Part shown: positions 38,189-46,999 of the stretch, one piece after another
How the letters are laid out: every line of letters begins with the position of its first letter
Numbering within the stretch: position 1 is the stretch's first letter
Origin: Lautropia sp.
GTDB taxonomy: Bacteria > Pseudomonadota > Gammaproteobacteria > Burkholderiales > Burkholderiaceae_E
Length of the DNA: 64,000 bases
Direction of reading: 5' to 3'
Assembly: GCA_030530775.1 (NCBI GenBank)
Contig: JAUMUG010000008.1
Location: 1-64,000 of the forward strand
Program-made: the position numbers and the translations under genes
The notes under the pieces: model-generated
The model's database searches: none
Told to the model about the DNA's origin: nothing
What the model saw: only the letters and a program-made list of their open reading frames with translations

Positions 38189-39169
38189 ATGCGAAACACG
38201 ATCCACACACTGTCCCTACTGGCAGTCCTGCTGTCCCTGAGTGCCTGCGGTGGTGGAGGCGGTCCGGACGATACCGGCTCGGCCCCCTCTTCATCCCAAC
38301 CCCAGGCCCCCGGTCAACGTGCTGCCGGTGATGCCGGCCAGGGCACTCAGGCCATCTCAGCACAAGGTGTCGATGGTGCAGTGCTCGCCACGATGCTGGT
38401 GCAGAACACTTACACCTTCACCAACGGTACCGGCGCACGATTGAGGCCGATGTACCACCTCTATGGTGCAGTGCCCTGGAACGCCTCCGACAACAGCCCG
38501 ATCGCACCGGCCAATGCACCCACCGTCTTCGGCTTTCAGCAATATGCCCCCGAGATCAGGGAACCAGCGACCCCATCCCACTTCTCCTCGGCATCGTTCA
38601 TCACCAACTTCACTGGCTTTCCGGACTTCGGACGCTTCACCGATCTCCGGACCCGGATTCAACTGAGCCTGCATCTACCTTTGGAAACCGAGAAAGCTTC
38701 GGTCTATCTGTTCAGTGATGAAGCCATGAAATCGGCTTCAGCCGGCCAGAATATTCTGACCCTCGAACAGCAAGCCACGGTCACTGCCCAGGTACGCGCA
38801 CCGACCGGCGCCATCACAGACGACTTTCCCCCCATGCAGACCCTGAGCCTGAAGACTGCCCGGACCGGTGTCTCACTGAAGCATGGCGAGCGACATGTCT
38901 TCGGCAAGGTGATCCGGCAATGGCGGGACGATGGCGACAACCAGCTGCAACTGCAGCTGTTGCCTGGCCGATCCGAGGACCGCGCCCGACTGTGTCTGCA
39001 GCATCGACTGAGCGACGCCAAACGCCGGAGCTGCGCGCTGTGGCGGGTGCCGGCCGGCTGGCAGTTCGGCCAACCACTCCATTACGAAGGAATTTCGGTC
39101 GACGATGACCGGTCCGTCCACCCAGGCGACAGCGGCCACCTTCAGTGGCAGACGCCGGTTTCCGGCTGA
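38189..39169 (+). CDS. Novel-family lipoprotein A
   Basis: The 326-aa product has a lipoprotein signal with lipobox LSAC (Cys20), then Gly-rich and Ser/Pro/Gln-rich spacer to about residue 55, then a globular part. I do not recognise the family. It shares with the next two genes an N-terminal motif (here GAVLATML) and a C-terminal block: VIRQW, a QLQLQLL strand, LCL, RRSCALWRVPAGWQFG, and VDDDRS near the end. Two conserved cysteines in the block may form a disulfide. The +2 and following residues (GGGGG) have no Asp, so outer-membrane sorting is plausible. GGAAG lies eight bases before the ATG. Function unknown. Confidence 0.8.
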   Translation: MRNTIHTLSLLAVLLSLSACGGGGGPDDTGSAPSSSQPQAPGQRAAGDAGQGTQAISAQGVDGAVLATMLVQNTYTFTNGTGARLRPMYHLYGAVPWNASDNSPIAPANAPTVFGFQQYAPEIREPATPSHFSSASFITNFTGFPDFGRFTDLRTRIQLSLHLPLETEKASVYLFSDEAMKSASAGQNILTLEQQATVTAQVRAPTGAITDDFPPMQTLSLKTARTGVSLKHGERHVFGKVIRQWRDDGDNQLQLQLLPGRSEDRARLCLQHRLSDAKRRSCALWRVPAGWQFGQPLHYEGISVDDDRSVHPGDSGHLQWQTPVSG

Positions 39170-39236
39170 AGCCAACACCCGTTCACTGTGCAATCGGTCA
39201 ATTTCCGACCGACAGGCGGCAGCTTTTCGAGCATGG

Positions 39237-39252
39237 TGTGCGCTTGCGCACA
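39237..39252. repeat. Inverted repeat TGTGCGC-TT-GCGCACA
   Basis: The 7-base arms are perfect. It lies in the gap between lipoprotein genes A and B. The 17 bases from 39239 are identical to 9427-9443 in the rpsB-tsf gap, and a close variant is at 19489-19505. Confidence 0.5.
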
Positions 39253-39453
39253 TCGTGGCGGCAACTCTTCCGACACAATGCGTCCACGGTACGACAGGCG
39301 GTCGGCAACGGTGCCCAGACAGCACCAACCGATACGCCCCGTGACCGATGAGCGGTCGAACACGACACAGCAAGCCCCAGGGCGACGGTGCATCCCGCTC
39401 ATCCGACCAACCCGCTGTGGGGCGCACCCGCCCCATTCTTCCGGACCCTGACC

Positions 39454-40494
39454 ATGTCGCAAGCCCGTCTTCTGCCCTTCGAGCCCCGCACGACCACCGC
39501 GCTCGCCCTGTCCCTGCTGCTGGCAGCCTGCGGTGGAGGATCCAACCGCATGGTAAGCGACGGCCCCGATCCGTCGTCGAACGCGCAATCCATCCCCCAG
39601 TCCATCACGACGAGCGGCGTGAGCAACGGCACGACAGCCCCCGCAACGACGGCAAACTCCGGCAACGACGGCGCACAGCCTTCGGGCAACGCCATCCAGA
39701 CCGTTTCCACAGACACGTCGGCGACGACGGAGACAAGCCCGTTCTCGGCGCTCGGCATTCGCGGCTCGGTCTTTTCCACCATGCTGGATCAGCGTGTCAT
39801 CACCGGCCCGCACGGCCCCGGCGCGAGTGCTGCTGCTTTCGCGGCGCCTGCCACCGGTACACATGGCGCCATCATCGCTGATCCTGCCGCCCCCAACCTG
39901 CTGATCGGCAGCGGCCTCAACATCGACAACTATCGTTATCCCAGCCCGAACTGGCAGGGGCTGACCAATTACGACCCGGGCGTCTATCAACCGGCCGTGG
40001 GTGACTTCGTGCGCTTCGATTCCCAGGATGTCCTGAACCTACGCGGTATGGTCCAGACTGGCACCCTGCCCTTTACCCCCGTGACGACGCAGATCGAGAT
40101 CAGCGCCTCAAGCACCGCCATGTCGCTGGACGACGAAATCACTGCCCGTGTCGGCACGGGTGCGGACACTCTGACGCTGGAGCTGGATGCCGCCGCCAAA
40201 CGGATCATCGCCAACCAGACCATGCTGCACTATGGCGAGATCATCCAACAATGGCGCAACGACGACCACGTCGTTCAGCTGATTCTGCGTAAGGACGGCA
40301 ACAATCCAGCCACCCCCGCCCTGTGCTGGAACTATCGGCTGCCCGGCGTCGGTCGCCTGAGCTGCCATGTCTGGGAAGTGCCGACCGATTGGCAAGTCGG
40401 AGCACCGCTGAACTACAAGGGTCACTACGTCGACGATGATCGCAGCCATCATGCCGGCGAAAGCGGGCACCTGTACTGGCGCTTCGCCCGTTGA
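39454..40494 (+). CDS. Novel-family lipoprotein B
   Basis: The 346-aa product has a lipoprotein signal with lipobox LAAC (Cys26), a Ser/Thr/Asn-rich spacer of about 70 residues, and a globular domain. Shared family marks are GSVFSTMLDQ near residue 108, the middle segment YQPAVGDFVRF, and the C-terminal block IIQQWRNDD, VQLILR, LCWNYRL, LSCHVWEVPTDWQVG, YKGHYVDDDRS and GHLYW. The ATG at 39454 directly precedes the signal peptide; an upstream in-frame extension is not signal-like. It is 284 bases downstream of lipoprotein A in the same direction. No known domain recognised. Confidence 0.8.
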   Translation: MSQARLLPFEPRTTTALALSLLLAACGGGSNRMVSDGPDPSSNAQSIPQSITTSGVSNGTTAPATTANSGNDGAQPSGNAIQTVSTDTSATTETSPFSALGIRGSVFSTMLDQRVITGPHGPGASAAAFAAPATGTHGAIIADPAAPNLLIGSGLNIDNYRYPSPNWQGLTNYDPGVYQPAVGDFVRFDSQDVLNLRGMVQTGTLPFTPVTTQIEISASSTAMSLDDEITARVGTGADTLTLELDAAAKRIIANQTMLHYGEIIQQWRNDDHVVQLILRKDGNNPATPALCWNYRLPGVGRLSCHVWEVPTDWQVGAPLNYKGHYVDDDRSHHAGESGHLYWRFAR

Positions 40495-41008
40495 CCATCC
40501 ACCACGCAAACGACGTGCCTGGCCGGGGTATCGACACAGTCACACAGTATAGGGTTTGCGCAACATAATTTGTGCAGTCCGTAAAGGGCGACTGAAACGG
40601 AACTGCACACCAGCCACGTCACACCGGTTCCCACAACCGGTTCCCGACGTGGCTCGTATTCATTCGTCACCTGATTTCCTGCCGGGCAATTCCACAGGTA
40701 TTCCGATATGCCGAGGCCCTTGTGTTCAGGCCGTGCCACCGGGAAACCGGCTGTTGTTGCGGCTCCGCAGTGCCCCCCGTATCCACCATACCCGATGTCC
40801 GCAAAAACTCAGGTACATCTTCCGGGCGCTTGTCTGATTCGCTGCAACCCCGTCGCCAGATACCAACACCGTGTCTTAAGAATGGTTGCATCAACCGTTC
40901 AGAAGTTGCCGGTTTTCATTTTGTGGCTACACTTTCTCCATTTTCTGTCCCAAGGGTTCTGTCGGTTCGGCCCGCGGGGGTAAATACAAAAAACGGAAAC
41001 CAGGGAAA
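40495..41008. other. 514-base gap between lipoprotein genes B and C
   Basis: No gene is seen. A candidate promoter for lipoprotein C lies at 40906-40933. The length of the gap argues that gene C is transcribed separately from A and B. Confidence 0.45.
40906..40933 (+). promoter_or_regulatory. Candidate promoter for lipoprotein C
   Basis: TTGCCG (40906-40911) and TACACT (40928-40933) are spaced by 16 bases, each four of six matches to the sigma-70 consensus. The implied leader is about 70 bases. Confidence 0.35.
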
Positions 41009-42613
41009 ATGTCGACCTCAAGCAATAAAGTTCAAATCAGCGCCGTCATGCTTGTTCTTCTCGCCGGTTGCGGTGGAGGAAGTGGCGGTGATACCACAGC
41101 AGTTTCCAGCAGCCCCGCCGCACCGACAGCAGCTACCAGCAGAACCGGTACGACGGCCAACACTGTAACGACGACCAGCACCGATACCGCGGTCACCGCC
41201 AGCACGACAACCGGTAACGATGCCGCCACACCCACCAGCGGCACGGGCACCCCTGATACAACCGCCAGCACAACCGCGACAGCCGGCTCGACCAACGGCA
41301 GCAGCTCGACCAACGGCAACAGCTCGAGCAGCGCGGACAGTTCAAGCAGTATAACGAGCAACATCCCTGATTCGGCTACGAATACGACGACCGCAGCCGA
41401 CCCGGCACGCGCTACCGGCGATAGTGCATCGACATCCAGCGGCTCGGGCAACGATACCGCGCAAACCACTTCCGGCGCGAGCCCTGCCGCCGGCAACGAC
41501 ATACAGACCAGTCAGAGCAACGCCGCTGATTCGCCGAGCGGCAACACCAGCAGCACGACCGGCAGCAGCGGCACTGCATCCAACGCTGTAGCCACGAACA
41601 CTGCACAAAACAGCACGACCGCAAGCGGCGCTCCACAGAGTGACCGGAGCAGCACCGCAGATTCGGTGGCAATCGATGCAGGCACAAATGACGACGATGG
41701 CAGCAAGCCGGTTTCCAACGGCTCTGCTTCGAATACGGCACAGAACGATACCAATGCAGGCAACACTCCCGCCGCAGTTCAGCCCGACCAGAATGACAGA
41801 ACGGACGATAGCGCCTCTCCGGTGGCGAACGACACCGTTCAGGAAACGAATGCTCGCCCGGACGCCGGAGCCGTCACCGACACCGATGTCGCAGCCGAAG
41901 TCAACAGAACCGAGCCGATCGCGACGGCCCCGATCTCTCCGGCCGGCATCAGTACCCAGCTGCTGTCGACTATGCTGGATCATATCGTGGGCACAGGCTC
42001 CACAGTGGCGAAACAGGCGGTCAGCCTGAGCGGGGAAGCCGTCGCAACGTCCACCGAGCCCGATATCATGGTTCCCCAGGCACCAGCCCGCGAGTACCTG
42101 GGCAGCAGCCAACAAAGCCTGAACGGCTACACGCCCGCAACCGGCGAGTACACCTACCGCGCCTCTGTGCTGCCCGTCTCCGGCGGCGGCACGGCTGCAC
42201 GGGTCCCCAGCCACATCGCGCTGAATATCAACCCGGGCAGCAGCCAGTTGGAGCTGGGCAGCAGCATCAACGTGGCCACGGGCAGCCAGGGTATGGGTCA
42301 GGGCATCGATCTGCCGGCGGCCGACAACACGCCGCTACCCAATGACGAGCTGCAAAAAACCGGACACGTCATTCGGCAATGGGGCAGTGGCACCAACGTA
42401 GCCCAGCTGATCTTGCGCACGGACGACGCGCCCAACTATGCGAAACTGTGCTGGAACATCGCGGTCAACGATGTCAAACGCCTGCAATGCTATCGCTGGG
42501 CAGTCCCCAGCGGCTGGAAGCACGGCGACGCGCTGAATTTCATCGGTGTGGAAGTCGAAGAAGATGTCGGTCCTGCCGCCGGCACCAAGGTGTACTGGAA
42601 CAGCAACAACTGA
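41009..42613 (+). CDS. Novel-family lipoprotein C with long Ser/Thr-rich stalk
   Basis: The 534-aa product has lipobox LAGC (Cys21), then about 290 residues composed almost only of Ser, Thr, Asn, Ala, Gly and Asp, with an acidic end. A C-terminal domain of about 220 residues follows. The domain has the family marks STQLLSTMLDHI, YTPATGEYTYRASV, HVIRQWGSGTNVAQLILR, LCWNIAV, RLQCYRWAVPSGWKHG and VEVEED. The stalk looks like an extended, possibly glycosylated spacer that lifts the domain from the membrane; this is inference. The ATG at 41009 has AGGGA five bases upstream. It is the third member of the tandem family. Confidence 0.8.
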   Translation: MSTSSNKVQISAVMLVLLAGCGGGSGGDTTAVSSSPAAPTAATSRTGTTANTVTTTSTDTAVTASTTTGNDAATPTSGTGTPDTTASTTATAGSTNGSSSTNGNSSSSADSSSSITSNIPDSATNTTTAADPARATGDSASTSSGSGNDTAQTTSGASPAAGNDIQTSQSNAADSPSGNTSSTTGSSGTASNAVATNTAQNSTTASGAPQSDRSSTADSVAIDAGTNDDDGSKPVSNGSASNTAQNDTNAGNTPAAVQPDQNDRTDDSASPVANDTVQETNARPDAGAVTDTDVAAEVNRTEPIATAPISPAGISTQLLSTMLDHIVGTGSTVAKQAVSLSGEAVATSTEPDIMVPQAPAREYLGSSQQSLNGYTPATGEYTYRASVLPVSGGGTAARVPSHIALNINPGSSQLELGSSINVATGSQGMGQGIDLPAADNTPLPNDELQKTGHVIRQWGSGTNVAQLILRTDDAPNYAKLCWNIAVNDVKRLQCYRWAVPSGWKHGDALNFIGVEVEEDVGPAAGTKVYWNSNN

Positions 42614-42744
42614 ATCCTCGATTCAACGCAGGGGAAACCGGCGCTCCATGAATCGGCTCCGGTTCGACACCAGGCCCGGCAGGACGCCGGGTCGGATCCA
42701 TTTGGCTCATTCAAGCGCTGCCATTGCTCGCGAGCCCCGGTGTG

Positions 42745-43197
42745 TCAGGCGATCGCCAGTGGCCTCAGCAGCGTCGTCGGGTCCATCAACTCATCGTCGT
42801 CGGGAAACTCACGACCATCCGGCAGCCAAATCTTGCCATGGCTGTCATACAGCACCATCCCTGCGCCGGCACAGCATTCGATCAGCACCAGTGACAGCTC
42901 ATCGTAAGTGCCATCCTCCGGCACTTCGACGATCGCCCTGCGGGCCGCCATGGCCGGAAGCCTGGTTTCGATGTCCTGATAGAACCGGACGAAATGATCC
43001 GATCGTCCTGGCTGAAGACAGGCTTCGGCAATATGCCTGGCAACTCGCAGAAACGGCGTACCGTCGGCTCGCCAGGAAGGCGGGTCCTCCAGACGCGTAT
43101 CGACCAGCATCTGCGCCACGTCGATCGAGGTTGGCAGCATGGCTTGCGGATCGTCGAAATGCTCCGGGCACCAGATGTACACAGGCAAGGCAGACAT
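42745..43197 (-). CDS. Hypothetical protein, 150 aa
   Basis: The product is acidic, cytosolic by appearance, and has no signal or membrane segment. Recognisable stretches are SALPVYIWCPEHFDDPQAMLP at the N-terminus and LYDSHGKIWLPDGREFPDDD at the C-terminus, with a central part that looks alpha/beta. I recognise no family with confidence. The ATG at 43197 has GGGAG five bases upstream; another ATG four codons earlier is less well placed. It is convergent with lipoprotein C, 131 bases away. A function linked to the lipoproteins is not indicated. Confidence 0.65.
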   Translation of the reverse strand: MSALPVYIWCPEHFDDPQAMLPTSIDVAQMLVDTRLEDPPSWRADGTPFLRVARHIAEACLQPGRSDHFVRFYQDIETRLPAMAARRAIVEVPEDGTYDELSLVLIECCAGAGMVLYDSHGKIWLPDGREFPDDDELMDPTTLLRPLAIA

Positions 43198-43586
43198 CGT
43201 CACTCCCATGACCCATTCACCAAACGAAGGGCTGAAGGATAACCAGCGCCTGCGGAAGCGCCAATGCCCGGCAGACGGACGCGCAGCCGTACCCCGCCGA
43301 CTGGCTTCGAGCTACAAGACGGACGAGCTCACCCCGGAAAGCCCGAACCGACGAAAATACCCGACGCAATGAACTCGCCCCCGTCCATACTTGGCGAGCT
43401 CTCCAATATGCAGGCGAGATGGATACGGGTACTGGACGGGATGGATACGACAGGGCCAACGACCGCTCACGGGCATCAAAAAACCCAGAGGCAATGGATT
43501 GCGTCTGGGTCGTGGGTCGGCGGCCCCGGCAGCGGATTCGGTGCTCGTGCCCGACTCGAAGCCGGGCGCCCGAATCAGCGGGCAGC
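43198..43586. other. 389-base stretch without a recognisable gene
   Basis: Several open frames exist on both strands but all have antisense-like Arg/Pro-rich composition. Nothing else is recognised before the tRNA gene. Confidence 0.4.
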
Positions 43587-43677
43587 TGGCGGAGAGAGGG
43601 GGATTCGAACCCCCGAAGGGCTATCAACCCTTACACGCTTTCCAGGCGTGCGACTTAAACCACTCATCCATCTCTCC
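43587..43677 (-). tRNA. tRNA-Ser(GGA)
   Basis: On the minus strand the gene starts GGAGAGATGG and ends with TCTCTCC, a G discriminator and an encoded CCA. The anticodon stem CACGC/GCGTG encloses CTGGAAA, so the anticodon is GGA, reading UCC and UCU. The variable arm is long, as in all serine tRNAs, and the T loop reads GGTTCGAATC. Confidence 0.95.
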
Positions 43678-43765
43678 GGAATTTTCCATTGTAGCAAAGG
43701 TTTCCGAAGCCTGCTCGCCGCCCATGCGGATGTTGCTGGCGCCCCACCTGCCCGGTACCGAGGAC

Positions 43766-43784
43766 ATGCGCTTGCGGAGCGCAT
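43766..43784. repeat. Inverted repeat downstream of acs
   Basis: ATGCGCT and AGCGCAT are perfect 7-base arms with a 5-base centre. It lies between tRNA-Ser(GGA) and the end of acs. No T-run follows on the minus strand, so it is at best a weak terminator. It includes one copy of GCGCTTGCG. Confidence 0.4.
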
Positions 43785-43886
43785 CGGGAGCAACTGCAGC
43801 CGCAATGCGCGATTTTGCTTCGCCCCCGCGACCCGGACCGGAGCAGGACTCGATCGCTCGTAGCAAACCAGGGGTCGGCGCGCCGA

Positions 43887-45875
43887 TCAGACCGAGGTCT
43901 TCAACTGGTCCAGCACCGCCGGGTTTTCCAACGTGGACGTATCCTGAGTGATCTCCTCGCCTTTGGCCAGCGAGCGCAGCAGGCGACGCATGATCTTGCC
44001 GGAGCGTGTCTTGGGCAGGTTTTCGCCAAAACGGATTTCCTTCGGTTTGGCGATCGGGCCGATTTCGGCCGCCACCCAGGCGCGCAACAACTCTGCGATC
44101 CGCTTGGCTTCGGCCGGATCGTCCGGGCGTTCGCCCTTCAGCACCACGAAAGCACTGATCGCCTCACCGGTGGTATCGTCCGGTCGGCCGACCACGGCCG
44201 CCTCGGCCACCAGCTCATGTCCGACCAGTGCCGATTCGATCTCCATCGTGCCCAGACGGTGACCCGAAACGTTCAACACGTCGTCGATCCGGCCCATGAT
44301 CCAGAAGTAGCCGTCCATATCGAGCGAGGCACCATCCCCCGCCAGATAGTATTTACCCTGGAAATCCTCGGGGAAGTAGCCCGCCTTGAAGCGCTCGGGG
44401 TTGTTCCAGACCGTGCGGATCATCGACGGCCACGGCTTCTTGACCACCAGGAAGCCCCCCTGCCCACGCCCCACATCGGCGCCGGTCTCATCGACGATCG
44501 CCACATCCAGCCCCGGTAGTGGCATCGTGCACGAACCGGGTTTCATGGTGTGCACACCCGGCAGCGGCGTCAGCATATGGGCGCCGGTTTCGGTCTGCCA
44601 CCAGGTATCGGCGATCGGACAGCGGCCGCCACCGACATTCTCGTAGTACCAGAGCCAGGCTTCGGGATTGATCGGCTCACCGACCGAACCCAGCATCCGC
44701 AGCGAACTCAGATCGTAGTTCTTCGGGTGATACTCGGGCGACATGTTGCCGGCTTTGATCAGCGAGCGGATCGCCGTCGGCGCGGTATAGAAGATCGTGC
44801 AGCGGTGACGCTGGATCATGTCCCAGAAACGGCCGGCATTCGGATAGGTCGGTACCCCCTCGAAGACGATCTGGGTGGCACCATTGGACAGCGGGCCATA
44901 GGCCACGTAGGAGTGCCCGGTGATCCAGCCGACATCGGCTGTGCACCAGAAGACATCATCGGACTTCAGATCGAAGGTCCATTGCAGCGAAACGGTGGCC
45001 TGCAGCAGATAGCCACCGGTGGAATGCTGCACGCCTTTCGGCGTGCCGGTCGAGCCGGAGGTGTAAAGCACGAACAACGGATGCTCGGCGCAGACCCAGG
45101 CCGGTTCGCACTGCTCGGGCTGACCATCCTCGACCTCGCTCATCGTGATGTCACGCTCGGGATTCCAGTCGATGTCCTGACCGGTACGCTTGTAAACGAT
45201 GACCTTGCGAAGGGCCTGGCAACCGCCCAGACCGAGCGCCTCGTCGACGGCCGGCTTCAGCGGCAACGCCTTGCCTCCGCGATACTGGCCGTCTGAGCAG
45301 ATGACCAGACTGGCACCCACGTCGACGATACGCTCCTGCAGTGATTTGGCAGAGAATCCGCCAAACACCACCGAGTGAATCACACCCAATCGAGCGCAAG
45401 CCTGCATGGCGACGATGGCCTCGATCGACATCGGCATATAAATGATGGCACGATCGCCCTGCTCATAGCCGAGCGCACGCAGTCCGTTGGCAAAGCGGCA
45501 GACCCGGGCATGCAGCTCCTTGTAAGTCACCTTGGTGACTTTGCCATCATCGGCTTCAAAGATCAGTGCCACCTTGTTCTCGGTGGGCGTGCCCAAATGG
45601 CGATCCAGACAATTCCAGGAGGCGTTCAGCGTACCGTCTTCAAACCATTTGAAGAACGGAGGATCGGAATCGTCGAGCGACTTGGTGAAGGGAGTCTTCC
45701 AGTCCAGCTGTTCACGGGCCAGCTTGGCCCAGAAGCCCGGATTGTCGCGCTCGGCCTCGGCCACCAAGGCTTCGTACTGCGCCATGCCGGAGATGTTCGC
45801 CTGAGCGGCGAAGCCCTCGGGCACCGGAAAGACGCGGCCATCATCAAGGACATTTTTGATTTCTTCGGACGACAA
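43887..45875 (-). CDS. acs: Acetyl-coenzyme A synthetase
   Basis: Acs activates acetate to acetyl-CoA through acetyl-AMP. The adenylate-forming loop [19 protein letters not shown], the [11 protein letters not shown] motif and the C-terminal catalytic lysine in [13 protein letters not shown], the usual site of regulatory acetylation, are intact. The start is TTG at 45875 with AAGGAG six bases upstream, giving 662 aa beginning [16 protein letters not shown]. The frame is open 72 codons further upstream but that part is not conserved. Downstream of it lies tRNA-Ser(GGA) and upstream a 473-base gap. Confidence 0.96.
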   Translation of the reverse strand: MSSEEIKNVLDDGRVFPVPEGFAAQANISGMAQYEALVAEAERDNPGFWAKLAREQLDWKTPFTKSLDDSDPPFFKWFEDGTLNASWNCLDRHLGTPTENKVALIFEADDGKVTKVTYKELHARVCRFANGLRALGYEQGDRAIIYMPMSIEAIVAMQACARLGVIHSVVFGGFSAKSLQERIVDVGASLVICSDGQYRGGKALPLKPAVDEALGLGGCQALRKVIVYKRTGQDIDWNPERDITMSEVEDGQPEQCEPAWVCAEHPLFVLYTSGSTGTPKGVQHSTGGYLLQATVSLQWTFDLKSDDVFWCTADVGWITGHSYVAYGPLSNGATQIVFEGVPTYPNAGRFWDMIQRHRCTIFYTAPTAIRSLIKAGNMSPEYHPKNYDLSSLRMLGSVGEPINPEAWLWYYENVGGGRCPIADTWWQTETGAHMLTPLPGVHTMKPGSCTMPLPGLDVAIVDETGADVGRGQGGFLVVKKPWPSMIRTVWNNPERFKAGYFPEDFQGKYYLAGDGASLDMDGYFWIMGRIDDVLNVSGHRLGTMEIESALVGHELVAEAAVVGRPDDTTGEAISAFVVLKGERPDDPAEAKRIAELLRAWVAAEIGPIAKPKEIRFGENLPKTRSGKIMRRLLRSLAKGEEITQDTSTLENPAVLDQLKTSV

Positions 45876-46348
45876 GGTGATCTCCTTCGATTGGCAGAAA
45901 TCTTGGACAGGCAGTGCGCCGGAATGATCCCGACCGGAAAGTCCCCAGACACTCGGTATCGGGCGTATCGGCCATGCAAGCGGCACGATACCGTCGCCGC
46001 CCGTACCCGAACCGAAAACGCAACCGAGCACATGCCCGGAAACCTTGGCATACCCTGGGATCGGAACATCTTCCGACATGCCGTGGACCATTGGGTGGAA
46101 CCTGCGACCACCAGGGATTTCCGACCGTCGATACAGAGCCGGCAGCCAAGCGGAGCAAGACTGAACGGATCACGGGAACGGGTTCGGGAGCCTTTCTGTA
46201 TGCACCTGCACTTCGTGATTGACGACCATCAATCTAATCGATTCCCGCCCGTTTCCTTCTCATGGATATCCCTATCCCTGATCGGGGCTTTCCCCGTGGC
46301 CAGAACCTCACATGAGGCACGACCACAACCACATGCGGCGCCCTCTCC
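45876..46348. other. 473-base gap upstream of acs
   Basis: No gene is seen. It must hold the acs promoter. I found no clear -10/-35 pair and no riboswitch-like structure. Confidence 0.4.
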
Positions 46349-46762
46349 TCAAGCGCGGGCAACGATGGCTGCGGCCGCGGCCTGGGCCACTTCCAAATCT
46401 TCGAGCGGCTTCACGCCCGAGACCCCGACGGCACCGACCATTTGGCCGTCGACCACCACCGGCACGCCCCCTTCGAGCGTACCTTTCAGCACATCCACGC
46501 AAAGGAAGGCAAAGCGGCCTTCGTTGATGCTCTTCTCGTAGGCACCGCTTTCTCGCCGGCCCAGCGCAGCCGTGCGCGCCTTTTCCGGGCCGATGTAGGC
46601 CGACACTGGCGGGCAGTCGTCCATGCGGCGCAGGCCCAGCAGATGACCTCCGTCATCGACCACCGCCACCGTCACTGCCCAACCCTTTTCCTGGGCTTTG
46701 GCGCAGCCGGCAGCCAATGCCGCATCCACATCCACCACTTCCAGCGTCCGTTTGGTTTTCAT
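46349..46762 (-). CDS. GlcG/HbpS-family protein
   Basis: This is a 137-aa protein of the GlcG/HbpS (PduO C-terminal) family: small proteins that bind heme or cobalamin in some members and have unknown function in most. Family marks are AVTVAVVDDGGHLLGLRRMDD, KARTAALGRRES and GGVPVVVDGQMVGAVGVSG. No signal peptide is present when starting at the ATG at 46762, which has CAGGAG ten bases upstream. It lies between acs and an MFS gene, all on the minus strand, but wide gaps make an operon doubtful. Confidence 0.85.
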   Translation of the reverse strand: MKTKRTLEVVDVDAALAAGCAKAQEKGWAVTVAVVDDGGHLLGLRRMDDCPPVSAYIGPEKARTAALGRRESGAYEKSINEGRFAFLCVDVLKGTLEGGVPVVVDGQMVGAVGVSGVKPLEDLEVAQAAAAAIVARA

Positions 46763-46999
46763 CGTTCTCGATCTCCTGAAAAAATGATTGAGTCTATAAA
46801 AACGGCATTTGCACACAACGAAGCCGGTCCACACCCCGATTCGGCCCGGCCCGGTTTGGTTTGACCCGGCTGTCTGGGTCCGGTCCGGCCTGGTCGGCCG
46901 GGCGGCTTGCGCCGGCTCGGCCCCATTTGGCCTGGCCCGCCCGGGGGAGCTTCGTTTGGTTTGGCGTGACCATTGTCTCCGCCGGGCGCCTGGCCGATT

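Noticed and set aside
45375-46541. A 388-codon plus-strand frame spanning the acs start and upstream gap
   Set aside because: It lacks a ribosome-binding site and recognisable motifs, and half is antisense to acs.
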